This document shows, one piece after another, positions 16,126-24,625 of a stretch of 64,000 nucleotides of DNA. The translations under genes and the position numbers were made by a program. How positions within the stretch are numbered: position 1 is the first letter of the stretch; the number at the start of each line of letters is the position of its first letter. The stretch is from Mesorhizobium sp. YIM 152430 (GTDB lineage: Bacteria > Pseudomonadota > Alphaproteobacteria > Rhizobiales > Rhizobiaceae), in contig NZ_JARGES010000056.1 of assembly GCF_029210365.1 (NCBI RefSeq), forward strand, positions 1 to 64,000, in the 5' to 3' direction. The notes below the pieces were generated by a model that saw only the letters and a program-made list of their open reading frames with translations, ran no database searches and was not told the DNA's origin.

Positions 16126-18120
16126 ATGACAAACCGAAACTTCCAAGTCATCGAAAACGAATGGATCGTGCTGGGGGACGGCACGCGCCTTGCCGCGCGC
16201 ATCTGGATGCCGGATGGTGCAGATGTCGACCCCGTGCCGGCCGTTCTGGAGTTCCTGCCCTATCGCAAGCGAAACGGCACCGCGCCGCGCGATGAAGCGA
16301 CCTATCCGGCTTTTGCCGCCGCCGGAATTGCCGGCGTGCGCGTCGACATTCGCGGCTCGGGCGAATCCGATGGCGTCATCGACGGCGAATACACGCCGCT
16401 GGAACTGGCCAATGCGGTCGAACTGATCGAATGGATCGCGGCGCAGCCATGGTCGAACGGCAATGTCGGCATGATGGGGATTTCCTGGGGCGGCTTCAAT
16501 TGCCTCCAGGTCGCGGCGCTGAGGCCGCCGGCGCTCAAGGCGGTCATTTCGATCGCCTCGACCGTCGATCGCTACAATGACGACATCCACTACAAGAACG
16601 GCACGCAACTCGCCGCGCAACTCGCTTGGGCCGGCACGATGCTGGCCTATCAATCCCGCTCGCCCGACCCCGCCATCGTCGGCGAGCGCTGGAAGGAGAT
16701 GTGGCTCGAGCGCCTTGAGAACGAACCCTTCTTCATGGAGGACTGGCTGTCGCATCAGCGTCGCGACGACTTCTGGCGGCACGGGTCGACCTGCGAGGAT
16801 TTCGACGGTTTTCCGGTCCCTGCCCTCGTGATCGCGGGCTGGGCGGACGGCTATCGCAACACGCCGCTGAAGGCGGTCGAGGGGATGCCCGGCAAGGCGA
16901 AGGCCCTGATCGGTCCATGGGTTCACAAATATCCGCATTTCGCATTTCCAAAGCCGCGCACGGATTTTCTCGGCGAGGCGATCGGCTGGTGGAACCGCTG
17001 GCTGCGCGACGACGGCGACGCGGCCGATGACATGCCGCAGGTCCGCGCCTTCATTCTCGACGGGCCGCGCCCGGCGCTCAGGCGCGAAAGCGATCCGGGC
17101 TACTGGGTGGCCAAGGACGAATGGGCGGCGCCGAGCCTGCTCGAACTCGAACTGGACGAGGCGCACCGCCTTGCGGCAGGCCCTAAGCGGCGCGCTTCAG
17201 GGCGCAGATTGCTGCGTTCGCCGCTCGACACGGGAACCGCCGCGGGCGAATGGTTCACCAGCAGCCCCGACGCCGAACTGGCAGGCGACCAGCGCATGGA
17301 CGATACCGGCTCGCTGGTCTTCGAAACGCCTGTGCTCGACGAAGAACGCGTCATCCTCGGCCGGCCCGTCCTGCGGGTGAGGCTGGCCAGCGACAGCCCG
17401 CTTGCCAATCTCGCCGTGCGGCTGGTCGACGTCCACCCGGACGGAACCGCGACGCGCGTTTCCTATGGCGTGCTCAACCTTGCGCATCGAAACGGCAATG
17501 CAAAACCGCAGCCCCTGACCGTCGGTGAGGATCACCTCATCCGCGTCGAGCTTGATGCGTGCGGCTACCGTTTCGGGCCAGGACACGGCATCCGCCTCTC
17601 GATCTCGACCGCATACTGGCCGACCATCCTGCCCCCTCCCCACGACGCGACGCTCGATATCGACCTGTCTTCGCTGACCTTGGGTTTGCCGCTCATCGGC
17701 GCGCATCGGAAGATCGAGGTCGCTGCGCCCCCAAATCCCGATCCGTTGCCGAAATACCAGCCGATGGAGCCCGGCGAATCGCGGCGCTGGGTCGAGCGCG
17801 ACTTGCAGAACGGCGTGACGCGATACCGGATCGTCGACGATGGCGGCCTCAATCGCCACCCGGAAAACGGCCTCGCTGCGCGGGATCGGCGCGAGGAAAC
17901 ATGGACCATCGTCACAAGCGATCCTCTCTCCATGACCGGCGAGACGCGATGGACCTGCGTTCTGACACGCGAGGGATGGGAAACCGTTACCGACTGCGTC
18001 TCGACCCTTGCCTGCACCGAGACCGACTGGCTGATCACCGATCGCGTCGAGGCGCGGCACAATGGCGAGACGGTGTTTGCGCGCAGCCGGGACCGGCGGA
18101 TACCGCGCGACTGCATGTGA
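16126..18120 (+). CDS. CocE/NonD-family serine hydrolase
   Basis: 664 residues from MTNRNFQVIENEW (a TTG six codons earlier is less likely). The alpha/beta-hydrolase core carries the nucleophile motif GISWGGFN, acid-loop region VIAGWADGYRN and His region IGPWVHKYPH; residues about 380-640 form the jelly-roll C-terminal domain of the X-Pro dipeptidyl-peptidase/CocE type. Enzymes of this family cleave acyl esters, amides or peptides. Cytoplasmic as no signal is seen. Located downstream of an orphan peptide-type binding protein, so the imported compound may be its substrate. Confidence 0.87.
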   Translation: MTNRNFQVIENEWIVLGDGTRLAARIWMPDGADVDPVPAVLEFLPYRKRNGTAPRDEATYPAFAAAGIAGVRVDIRGSGESDGVIDGEYTPLELANAVELIEWIAAQPWSNGNVGMMGISWGGFNCLQVAALRPPALKAVISIASTVDRYNDDIHYKNGTQLAAQLAWAGTMLAYQSRSPDPAIVGERWKEMWLERLENEPFFMEDWLSHQRRDDFWRHGSTCEDFDGFPVPALVIAGWADGYRNTPLKAVEGMPGKAKALIGPWVHKYPHFAFPKPRTDFLGEAIGWWNRWLRDDGDAADDMPQVRAFILDGPRPALRRESDPGYWVAKDEWAAPSLLELELDEAHRLAAGPKRRASGRRLLRSPLDTGTAAGEWFTSSPDAELAGDQRMDDTGSLVFETPVLDEERVILGRPVLRVRLASDSPLANLAVRLVDVHPDGTATRVSYGVLNLAHRNGNAKPQPLTVGEDHLIRVELDACGYRFGPGHGIRLSISTAYWPTILPPPHDATLDIDLSSLTLGLPLIGAHRKIEVAAPPNPDPLPKYQPMEPGESRRWVERDLQNGVTRYRIVDDGGLNRHPENGLAARDRREETWTIVTSDPLSMTGETRWTCVLTREGWETVTDCVSTLACTETDWLITDRVEARHNGETVFARSRDRRIPRDCM

Positions 18121-18158
18121 CCCGATTGCTTCGCGAATGGCCGTCCCCGTGGCTGCCT

Positions 18159-19163
18159 TCAGATGACGTGCAGCGCGCCGAGGCTCGACTGCATCCCCGA
18201 ATAGGGAAGGTCCGGGGCATCGATATACGACAGGCCGATCAGGTCGACCGCAGGCGCCGCCGCGCCCTCGACGAAGCTGAAGGCGGCCTCGCTGAGATCG
18301 GGTTCACCGGGAAGGCCCGAAGGCAGCGGGGCGATCGAGGCGGTGAGCGCGTCCGCGGCCGAAAAGCCGTCTGACGAACCGCCGTCGCTGTAGAACAGTT
18401 CCGACAAAAGCCCGCCGCCCAGATCGTTGACGATCTCCGCGCCGAGCACGTCGGATGGCAGTTCGAAGAGTTTTCCGCTTGCCGTCCCGCTCGGATCGAG
18501 CAGCGGCTTCAAACCGTCCGCAATCGTCTCGACCGTCGGAACCAAGTCGCCGATCCGGGCAAGTTCGGTCTCGACCGTGGATGCGGCGTTCAGGTCGCGG
18601 GCGATCGAGACGGCCGTGTCGGCGATCTCCGCCGCGATGGACTGGGCGAGACCGGCGGCAAATCCGTCCGCATGAAGTCCTTCGGCGACCTGCCCGATCG
18701 CCGAGACAACCTGATCGGAAATGCGCGACGCGATGGCCTCGATGTCGGCGGCGGCCGGAGCGTCGGTTGCGACGGGTTCGGACGGCGGCTCTTCGCGCGG
18801 CGCGGTCATCGCCCGTTCGACCGGCTGTGGATCGGGCGGTGTTGTCCGGTCCGGCACGTCGCCGGCCGGAGTCGGCACGGGCGCATCGTCCGCTCCGGCA
18901 GGAGGAAGCGAAAGATCCCGAGACGCGGCTTCATCCATCATGATGTCGCCCGTCGCCAGCAATGCGGACAGGGGATCGCCGGCGTCGACGGCGGACGCAG
19001 CCGTTTCGAGCGCGGCGTCCTTGCGTGCGGCTTCGGCCTGAACGACGCCCAGCATCAGGGCGCCGGCGGTGGTGCCTGCCGCAATCGTCTCGGCCGACAT
19101 CGACGACGGGGCGGGCCGGGCCGAAGTGGTTTCACTGCTCGATTTGACGCGTCTGGTACTCAT
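18159..19163 (-). CDS. Unrecognised acidic Ala-rich protein of the type I secretion operon, candidate substrate
   Basis: 334 residues, no family recognised. The N-terminal 30 residues are Ser/Arg rich, then a small hydrophobic segment (TIAAGTTAGALMLGVVQ), a Pro/Asp/Glu-rich linker (about 85-135), a helical part (DIEAIASRISDQVVSAIGQV, ETELARIGDLVPTVETIADG) and a hydrophobic/acidic C-terminal 100 residues ending GALHVI. There are no RTX nonapeptides. It is the last gene of the operon, 13 bases after the adaptor gene. An uncleaved acidic C-terminus fits type I secretion substrates, but it could equally be an accessory or tethering factor. Confidence 0.65.
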   Translation of the reverse strand: MSTRRVKSSSETTSARPAPSSMSAETIAAGTTAGALMLGVVQAEAARKDAALETAASAVDAGDPLSALLATGDIMMDEAASRDLSLPPAGADDAPVPTPAGDVPDRTTPPDPQPVERAMTAPREEPPSEPVATDAPAAADIEAIASRISDQVVSAIGQVAEGLHADGFAAGLAQSIAAEIADTAVSIARDLNAASTVETELARIGDLVPTVETIADGLKPLLDPSGTASGKLFELPSDVLGAEIVNDLGGGLLSELFYSDGGSSDGFSAADALTASIAPLPSGLPGEPDLSEAAFSFVEGAAAPAVDLIGLSYIDAPDLPYSGMQSSLGALHVI

Positions 19164-19176
19164 GTCGATCTCGCTT

Positions 19177-20484
19177 TCATCGCTCGCGCAATGCGGTGTC
19201 GAATTCGTCGAAGAGCGGGCTGGTCAGATAGTCGATCAGCGTGCGCGCCTCGGTCGGCATCACGACCTGCACCGGCATTCCCGCCTGAAGGGGAAAATTC
19301 GACGCCGCCACATCGTCAGCGTCAAGCCGGACCTGGATCGCGTAATAGGCTTCGCCGGTGCGCTCGTCCTCCAATCGGTCGGCCGACACCGTCTCGACGA
19401 GGCCGCTCAGGTCGGGGCGGGTGCTGCGCGGGGCGGAGAGAAGCTGGATTTCCGCCCGCTGGCCGGCGGCGATGCCGTGAAGCTCGGTCAGCCGCAGCCG
19501 CGCATCGACGAAGAAGGGCGCGGCGGACGGCACGATCTCCATCAGGGGGGCGCCGGCGGCGATCACCCCGCCCTCGGTGAAGACGGAAAGCGCGACGATC
19601 TCGCCGCTCGCCGGCGCGCGGATGTCGGTGCGCAAAAGCGCGTCTTCGGCTGCCGCGATCTTCGGCTCGACTGCCGAAAGCGCAGCTTCCGCGTCGCGCA
19701 ATTCCTCGGTGACGGCTGCAAGACGCGACCGTTCGAGGCCGGCGATCTCAGCCTGCGCCTCCGCGACGGCCTCTCCGGCCGATGCGATCTCGGCACGCTT
19801 GGCGGCAAGGGCGGAACGCAACTGCGAGGCATCGCGCTCGAGCGCCAGGACGCGGGGCCGCGGCGTATATCCCTGTTCGAGAAGCGTGCGCGCGGCCTCC
19901 AGTTCCTCCTCGGTCAGGGCCGCCTGTCGCTCCAGCCCCGTGGCCTCGACCTCGGCGCCGTCGCGCCGCGTCTGAAGCTGTTCGATGCGGCGCCGGACGA
20001 CGGTGACGGCGGATTCGTGCTGGCGAAGCCGCGCCGCCATCAGCGCGCGCTCGCTGGCCACCGCCTCGCCGAGCGTCGCGGCGTCGATGCCGTCGATTCC
20101 GGCCGGCGGCTCGAAATCGGCCGCGCCGTCACGTTCGGCGACGAGGCGCGCATGGCGGGCGGCAAGGCCGGCCTTTTCGACCAGCAACACGTCGCGGTTG
20201 GAACGCGGCTCGGTATCGGACAGGGTGACGACGATCTCGCCTTTCTCGACATGCTGGCCCTCGGTGACCGCGATCTCCTTCACCACGCCGCCATAGGGAT
20301 GCTGCACGCTTTGCCGGCGGCCTTCGACTTGCAGGCTGCCTTCGGCGATCGCGGCATCGGAAAGCGGCGCGAACGCGCTCCATCCGCCGATCGCCAGAAC
20401 GAAGGCGGCGATCACCACGAGCCCGATGCGGGCCGGAGTCTGCGGGCGCGACCAGGTGGCGCGGTCGTCGGGTTCGTGCGTCAT
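19177..20484 (-). CDS. Type I secretion membrane fusion (HlyD/PrtE-type) adaptor
   Basis: 435 residues. One N-terminal membrane helix (IGLVVIAAFVLAIGGWSAFA), a lipoyl-type half (GSLQVEGRRQSVQHPYGGVV; EGQHVEKGEIVVTL), a long coiled-coil hairpin (about 140-300), the second lipoyl half (DIRAPASGEIVALSVFTEGG) and a C-terminal beta domain (PLQAGMPVQVVMPTEARTLI) as in HlyD/PrtE. It bridges the inner-membrane ATPase and an outer-membrane TolC-like channel, which is not encoded here. Its ATG overlaps the ATPase stop by four bases. Confidence 0.93.
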   Translation of the reverse strand: MTHEPDDRATWSRPQTPARIGLVVIAAFVLAIGGWSAFAPLSDAAIAEGSLQVEGRRQSVQHPYGGVVKEIAVTEGQHVEKGEIVVTLSDTEPRSNRDVLLVEKAGLAARHARLVAERDGAADFEPPAGIDGIDAATLGEAVASERALMAARLRQHESAVTVVRRRIEQLQTRRDGAEVEATGLERQAALTEEELEAARTLLEQGYTPRPRVLALERDASQLRSALAAKRAEIASAGEAVAEAQAEIAGLERSRLAAVTEELRDAEAALSAVEPKIAAAEDALLRTDIRAPASGEIVALSVFTEGGVIAAGAPLMEIVPSAAPFFVDARLRLTELHGIAAGQRAEIQLLSAPRSTRPDLSGLVETVSADRLEDERTGEAYYAIQVRLDADDVAASNFPLQAGMPVQVVMPTEARTLIDYLTSPLFDEFDTALRER

Positions 20485-22202
20485 GCCGCCCTCGCCTTTT
20501 CCATCTCGGGCACGACCTTCTCCTTGATATGGGCGTAGACCGCATCGGGCGGGCCGCAGGCTTCGAGCCGGCCTTCGCGCACGAACATCAGCACGTCGAC
20601 CACTTCGAGAATCGTCGTGCGGTGGGTGACGAGCACGATGGTCGTGCCGCTCTTCTTGATCTCGACCAGCGCGTCGCGCAGGCCCGTTTCGCCGGCCGCG
20701 TCGAGATTGGCGTTCGGCTCGTCGAGGACGAGGAAGGCCGGTTTGCCGAGAAGCGCGCGGGCAAGGCCGAGCCGCTGGCGCTGGCCGCCCGAAAGTCCGA
20801 CGCCGCCGGGACCGAGCACCGTGTCGTAGTGCTTCGGCAGGTCCATGATCATGTCGTGGATGCCCGCCGCGCGCGCCGCCGCGATCACATCGTCGATCGA
20901 CGCCTCGCCGAAGCGGGCGACGTTCTCGCGCACCGTTCCGGCGAAAAGACCGACATCCTGCGGCAGATAGCCGATCTGCCGGCCGAGCGCATCGCGGTCC
21001 CATTTGGCATAATCGAGCCCGCCATAGCGCAAGGTTCCGGCCGACGGATCGATGGCGCCGATGAGAAGCCTTGCCAGCGTGCTCTTGCCCGAGCCGCTGG
21101 GACCGACGATCCCGACGGCGCTCCCGCCCGCAATCTCGAAGGACACGCCGGACAGGATGGGTTTGCGCTGGCCGCCGATCGCGTAGCCGACGCCATCGGC
21201 GACAATGGCGTTGGTCGTGTGGGGAAGGATGGTCGTGTCTTCGGGCCGCGGCACATCAGCCAGAAGCGCGCGGACCTGACGATAGCCTTCCCGCGCCTCG
21301 CTGAACTGCTTCCAGGTCGAGACACCCTGCTCGACCGGAACGAGCGCGCGCCCCAGCACGATCGAGGCGGCGAAGATGGTTGCCGGCATGATGATGCCGT
21401 CGATGGCAAGCCACGCGCCGGCGCCGAGCATCAGCGCCTGAAGGAAAAGCCGCGCGAAGCGGATGCCGGACGAGACGACCGCATTGCGGTCGCTGGCGAA
21501 GGCCTGGCGCGTCAGCATCGTGTCGCGATTGCCCTGCCAGTGCCGCTCGATCGCCGGCTGCATCCCCATCGCGATGACGACGTCGGAATGGCGCAGGATA
21601 TTCTCGGTGAAGGCGTAGGAACGGTTGCCGGCGTGCTCCGAAGCGGTCAGCGCCGGCCGCGTCAGCCGTTCGTTCAAAAGCGCAAGGCCGAGCAGCATCA
21701 CTGCGCCGAGCGTCGCGACGACGCCGAGCAGCGGATGGATGAAGAAAAGCAGCGCCAGATAGATCGGAATCCAGGGAAGGTCGAAGGCGAAATGGATGCC
21801 CGGTCCGGTGATGAAGCTGCGGAACTGGTCGAGCTGGCGCAATTGCTGCGATCCGCGCGAATAGCCCTGCCGGGCCGATTTGGTCACCAGTGCGGAAAAG
21901 ACGCGCTTGGACAACCAGTTGTCGAGCTTCATGCCCGAGCGGATCAAGACCTGCGCCCGCAATGCGTCGAGAAAGGCCATGGTCACGAGCGCCGCAAGCA
22001 GGATCAGGGTCAGGAGACCGAGAGTCGTCACGTTCTCGGAGACGAGCACGCGGTTGTAGATCTGCATCAGGTAGAGCGGCGAACTCAGATAGAGCAGGTT
22101 GATCGCGCCGCTGAAGAGACCGGCCATCGCGAAATGCGGAAGAAGCCTCCGCAGCGCGGCGCGAATCTCGTCTGTCGGTCCATGAGAAGACACGGATTGC
22201 AT
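20481..22202 (-). CDS. Type I secretion ABC transporter, PrtD type
   Basis: 573 residues: five or six membrane helices (residues 25-320) then an ATP-binding domain with Walker A GPSGSGKST (about 366), Q-loop YLPQDVGLFAG, signature LSGGQRQRLG, Walker B FLVLDEPNANLD and switch His VTHRT. No N-terminal C39 peptidase domain, so cargo is not processed at a double glycine; no CLD region either. PrtD-type exporters recognise a C-terminal uncleaved signal. Preceded by a GC hairpin that separates it from the small first gene of the operon. Confidence 0.93.
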   Translation of the reverse strand: MQSVSSHGPTDEIRAALRRLLPHFAMAGLFSGAINLLYLSSPLYLMQIYNRVLVSENVTTLGLLTLILLAALVTMAFLDALRAQVLIRSGMKLDNWLSKRVFSALVTKSARQGYSRGSQQLRQLDQFRSFITGPGIHFAFDLPWIPIYLALLFFIHPLLGVVATLGAVMLLGLALLNERLTRPALTASEHAGNRSYAFTENILRHSDVVIAMGMQPAIERHWQGNRDTMLTRQAFASDRNAVVSSGIRFARLFLQALMLGAGAWLAIDGIIMPATIFAASIVLGRALVPVEQGVSTWKQFSEAREGYRQVRALLADVPRPEDTTILPHTTNAIVADGVGYAIGGQRKPILSGVSFEIAGGSAVGIVGPSGSGKSTLARLLIGAIDPSAGTLRYGGLDYAKWDRDALGRQIGYLPQDVGLFAGTVRENVARFGEASIDDVIAAARAAGIHDMIMDLPKHYDTVLGPGGVGLSGGQRQRLGLARALLGKPAFLVLDEPNANLDAAGETGLRDALVEIKKSGTTIVLVTHRTTILEVVDVLMFVREGRLEACGPPDAVYAHIKEKVVPEMEKARAA

Positions 22203-22214
22203 CCCGATAGGAGG

Positions 22215-22241
22215 TGCGGCGGGGGCAGAGGCCCCGCCGCA
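22215..22241. terminator. GC hairpin between small cargo-like gene and exporter ATPase
   Basis: Perfect 10-bp stem TGCGGCGGGG / CCCCGCCGCA with a 7-base loop, 15 bases after the stop of the 100-residue gene and 12 bases before the ATPase start. There is no T-run. The placement fits an attenuator or 3'-protecting hairpin that makes the small first gene more abundant than the transporter. Confidence 0.6.
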
Positions 22242-22256
22242 TTCATTTCAGGCGAT

Positions 22257-22559
22257 CTAAAGAAGGCCGCCCAGAAGGCCGCCATTGTCGCTGTCGACGC
22301 TGCTCGCGCTGGCCGACTCGCTCGACGAGCTGGTTCCGATCACGATCGGCGAGGCGAAGCCGAGGCCGACATCTCCGATTCCGACGAAGTCGTTCGATTC
22401 CATGCCGCCATTGTCGTCTTCCCGGTTCGACGAACGCAGGATATCGGAAGCGCCCAAGGCAAAGCCCGGCGATGCGCCGAAGTCGAAGCTGGACGAGTTG
22501 GATTCCGCGTTGGCGCTCTCGCGATCCGAGCCGCCAAGAAGTTGGTCGAGGATGGACAT
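22257..22559 (-). CDS. Small Ser/Gly/Asp-rich protein, candidate type I secretion substrate
   Basis: 100 residues from an ATG with an AAAGGA site. Composition is dominated by S, G, D, N and A; it has one Arg-poor acidic body (SNREDDNGGMESNDFVGIGD), a small hydrophobic core (GLGFASPIVIG), a serine tract (SSSSESASASS) and a hydrophobic tail GGLLGGLL. No signal peptide, no cysteine. It is the first gene of an operon with a type I exporter and adaptor. The size, acidity and lack of a Sec signal are what a small secreted substrate would look like; the family is not recognised. Confidence 0.65.
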   Translation of the reverse strand: MSILDQLLGGSDRESANAESNSSSFDFGASPGFALGASDILRSSNREDDNGGMESNDFVGIGDVGLGFASPIVIGTSSSSESASASSVDSDNGGLLGGLL

Positions 22560-23071
22560 TTGATTGTCCTTTCTGCTTCAGGTTTCCAACGCCCGGCTCG
22601 CTCCTTCAGGGAAGGAAATCCTGCCGGGCAACACCGCCTGTCTGGTGGTGTCGGGGCGAAGAACAGCACGAAGACGCCGTCCGTTCCATTTTTTCAGAGC
22701 CTTGATTCTTCAAAAGAATTTACCGCCGTCGCGAACAAGATTGACTGAAACTTTTCATAAAATCCCTCGTATCATGCGCTTGGCGCGAGGCGGCCAATCG
22801 CCATTTTCGAGGCCGGACTGCGCGCCGAAATGGCGGTCCAGCCGGGTGTTGCGGGCCGGTGCCGCCATCTGGACAACGGTCTCGATCAGATGAGTGCGGG
22901 GTTCGGTCGCGCCACGTCGCGGCCATCTTTCACCACTGCATCCGCAGGAAGCGCCCGTCGCTCACGCAGATGTCAGGTCAATTTTTCAAAAGAGACAGGG
23001 CACGGCCGAATGATTAACGTGCCGCCGATTGCGTCGGAAACGACGCACCGTGGATGAATCGGAGCTTTTCA
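22560..23071. promoter_or_regulatory. Divergent intergenic region between type I secretion operon and yghU
   Basis: 512 bases without a convincing gene. It is less GC-rich than its surroundings near 22690-22780. An exact inverted repeat ATTCTT-CAA-AAGAAT lies at 22705-22719, about 150 bases ahead of the leftward operon, and is the best operator candidate. Short frames here lack ribosome sites and codon bias. Promoters for both flanking transcripts must lie inside but no confident -35/-10 pair is seen. Confidence 0.45.
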
Positions 23072-23941
23072 ATGACGGAATACACCCCACCGAAGGTCTG
23101 GACCTGGGACAAGGAAAGCGGCGGCAGATTCGCCAGCATCAACCGGCCGATTGCAGGCGCGACGCACGAGAAGGAATTGCCGGTCGGCAAGCATCCCTTG
23201 CAGCTTTACTCCCTGGCGACGCCGAACGGCGTCAAGGTCACGATCATGCTGGAGGAACTGCTTGCCGCCGGTCACGAGGGCGCCGAATACGACGCCTGGC
23301 TGATCCGCATCAATGATGGCGATCAGTTCGGCTCGGGCTTCGTCGCCGTCAATCCGAACTCGAAGATCCCGGCGCTCGTGGACCGAAGCGGCGACACGCC
23401 GGTACGTGTGTTCGAGTCGGGCGCGATCCTGACGCATCTGGCCGAAAAGTTCGGCGCTTTCCTGCCGACCGACCCGGCCGCGCGCGCCGAATGCTTCTCC
23501 TGGCTGTTCTGGCAGATGGGCGCCGCGCCCTATCTCGGCGGCGGCTTCGGCCACTTCTACGCCTATGCGCCGGCCAAGTTCGAATATCCGATCGACCGCT
23601 TCGCGATGGAGGTGAAGCGCCAGCTCGACGTGCTTGACCGGCAGCTTGCCGAACGCCGCTTCATCACCGGCGAGGACTACACCATCGCCGACATGGCGAT
23701 CTGGCCCTGGTATGGCGGGCTGGCAAAAGGCTGGCTCTACGAGGCGGGAGAGTTCCTGCAAGTCCACGAATACAGGAATGTCGTGCGCTGGGCCGACGAG
23801 ATTTACGCCCGCCCCGCCGTCAAGCGCGGCCGCATGGTCAACCGCGCCTTCGGCGATCCGGCGAGCCAGCTCCACGAGCGCCACGACGCCAGCGACTTCG
23901 ATACGAAGACGCAGGACAAGATCGCGACGGCGGCCGGATAG
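23072..23941 (+). CDS. yghU: YghU-like glutathione S-transferase / disulfide-bond oxidoreductase
   Basis: 289 residues from MTEYTPPKVWTWDKESGG, chosen because GGAG lies 7 bases upstream. The YghU family hallmark opening (PPKVW.W, FASINRPIAGATHEKELP, then LYSLATPNGVKVTIMLEEL) precedes a thioredoxin-like GST domain (NPNSKIPALVD, ESGAILTHLAEKFG) and the helical C-domain (YTIADMAIWPWYGG). E. coli YghU uses two glutathiones to reduce disulfides and organic hydroperoxides. Convergent with the next gene, three bases apart. Confidence 0.92.
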   Translation: MTEYTPPKVWTWDKESGGRFASINRPIAGATHEKELPVGKHPLQLYSLATPNGVKVTIMLEELLAAGHEGAEYDAWLIRINDGDQFGSGFVAVNPNSKIPALVDRSGDTPVRVFESGAILTHLAEKFGAFLPTDPAARAECFSWLFWQMGAAPYLGGGFGHFYAYAPAKFEYPIDRFAMEVKRQLDVLDRQLAERRFITGEDYTIADMAIWPWYGGLAKGWLYEAGEFLQVHEYRNVVRWADEIYARPAVKRGRMVNRAFGDPASQLHERHDASDFDTKTQDKIATAAG

Positions 23942-23944
23942 CGA

Positions 23945-24625
23945 TCAGCCCTCCGCCGGCGGGGCGATCGGCCGACCGAATGCGTCGACAGGGCCGAGGG
24001 ATTTTGCGCCTTCGGCCTGTCGTTCCAGCGCGCGGCGATGCCCGCCGCGCGCGCGGATGCGGCCGAAATAGGCGTTGAGCATATCGGAAAACTCGGCGTC
24101 GAGCCCGATCGTCGCCGCGAGCATCAGCGCATAGCCGACCGAGATGTCGGCGGCGGTGAAGCGGCCGGCGCAAAGGTAATCGCGGCCCGCCAGCCGCGCG
24201 TCGACCGCGCGCAGGCGGGCGAGGAACCAGCGCTCATAGTCGTCGGCGACCTGCGGCAGGCGCCGCTGCTCCTCCTCGAAATGGCGATAGCGCAGCACCA
24301 AAGTCTGCGGAAAGGTCAGCGTCGCCTCGCCCATGTGAAGGAAGTTGAGATAGGCGCCGTAGTCGGCTTCGTCCGGCGTGACGGCAAGCGGGCTCGGGCC
24401 GTGGCGGGTCGCCAGATAGTGGCAGATCGCGGCGGATTCGGTCATCCGCGTTGCGCCATCGATCATCAGCGGAATCGTACCGAGCGGGTTCATGTCCTTG
24501 TAGCCGGGCGCAAGATAGCGCGGCGGGAACGGCAGGACGTGGAGCGTGTAGGCCAGCCCCATTTCCTCCAGCGTCCAGAGGGGGCGGAAGGAACGGGCGT
24601 TCACGCAGTGGTAGAGGTCGATCAT
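23945..24625 (-). CDS. Glutathione S-transferase family protein
   Basis: 226 residues. N-terminal thioredoxin fold (MIDLYHCVNARSFRPLWTLE; NPLGTIPLMIDG; MTESAAICHYLATRHG) and helical C-domain (GRFTAADISVGYALMLAATI). Catalytic Ser/Cys region is CVNARSFR. Its start overlaps the stop of the acyl-CoA ligase (ATGA), so the two are an operon; a role in conjugating or isomerising the CoA-activated compound, as with maleyl-type GSTs, is only a guess from that coupling. Confidence 0.88.
   Translation of the reverse strand: MIDLYHCVNARSFRPLWTLEEMGLAYTLHVLPFPPRYLAPGYKDMNPLGTIPLMIDGATRMTESAAICHYLATRHGPSPLAVTPDEADYGAYLNFLHMGEATLTFPQTLVLRYRHFEEEQRRLPQVADDYERWFLARLRAVDARLAGRDYLCAGRFTAADISVGYALMLAATIGLDAEFSDMLNAYFGRIRARGGHRRALERQAEGAKSLGPVDAFGRPIAPPAEG

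Noticed and set aside
18159-19163. RTX toxin or adhesin next to the type I exporter
   Set aside because: No GGxGxDxxx repeats and the protein is too short for RTX adhesins.
22257-22559. Double-glycine leader (MSILDQLLGG) processed by a peptidase-exporter
   Set aside because: The neighbouring ATPase has no N-terminal C39 peptidase domain, and the leader lacks the usual spaced hydrophobic pattern, so cleavage after GG is not supported.
20529-22748. 739-codon plus-strand open frame over the exporter ATPase
   Set aside because: Antisense shadow; the minus-strand frame carries all ABC-transporter motifs.
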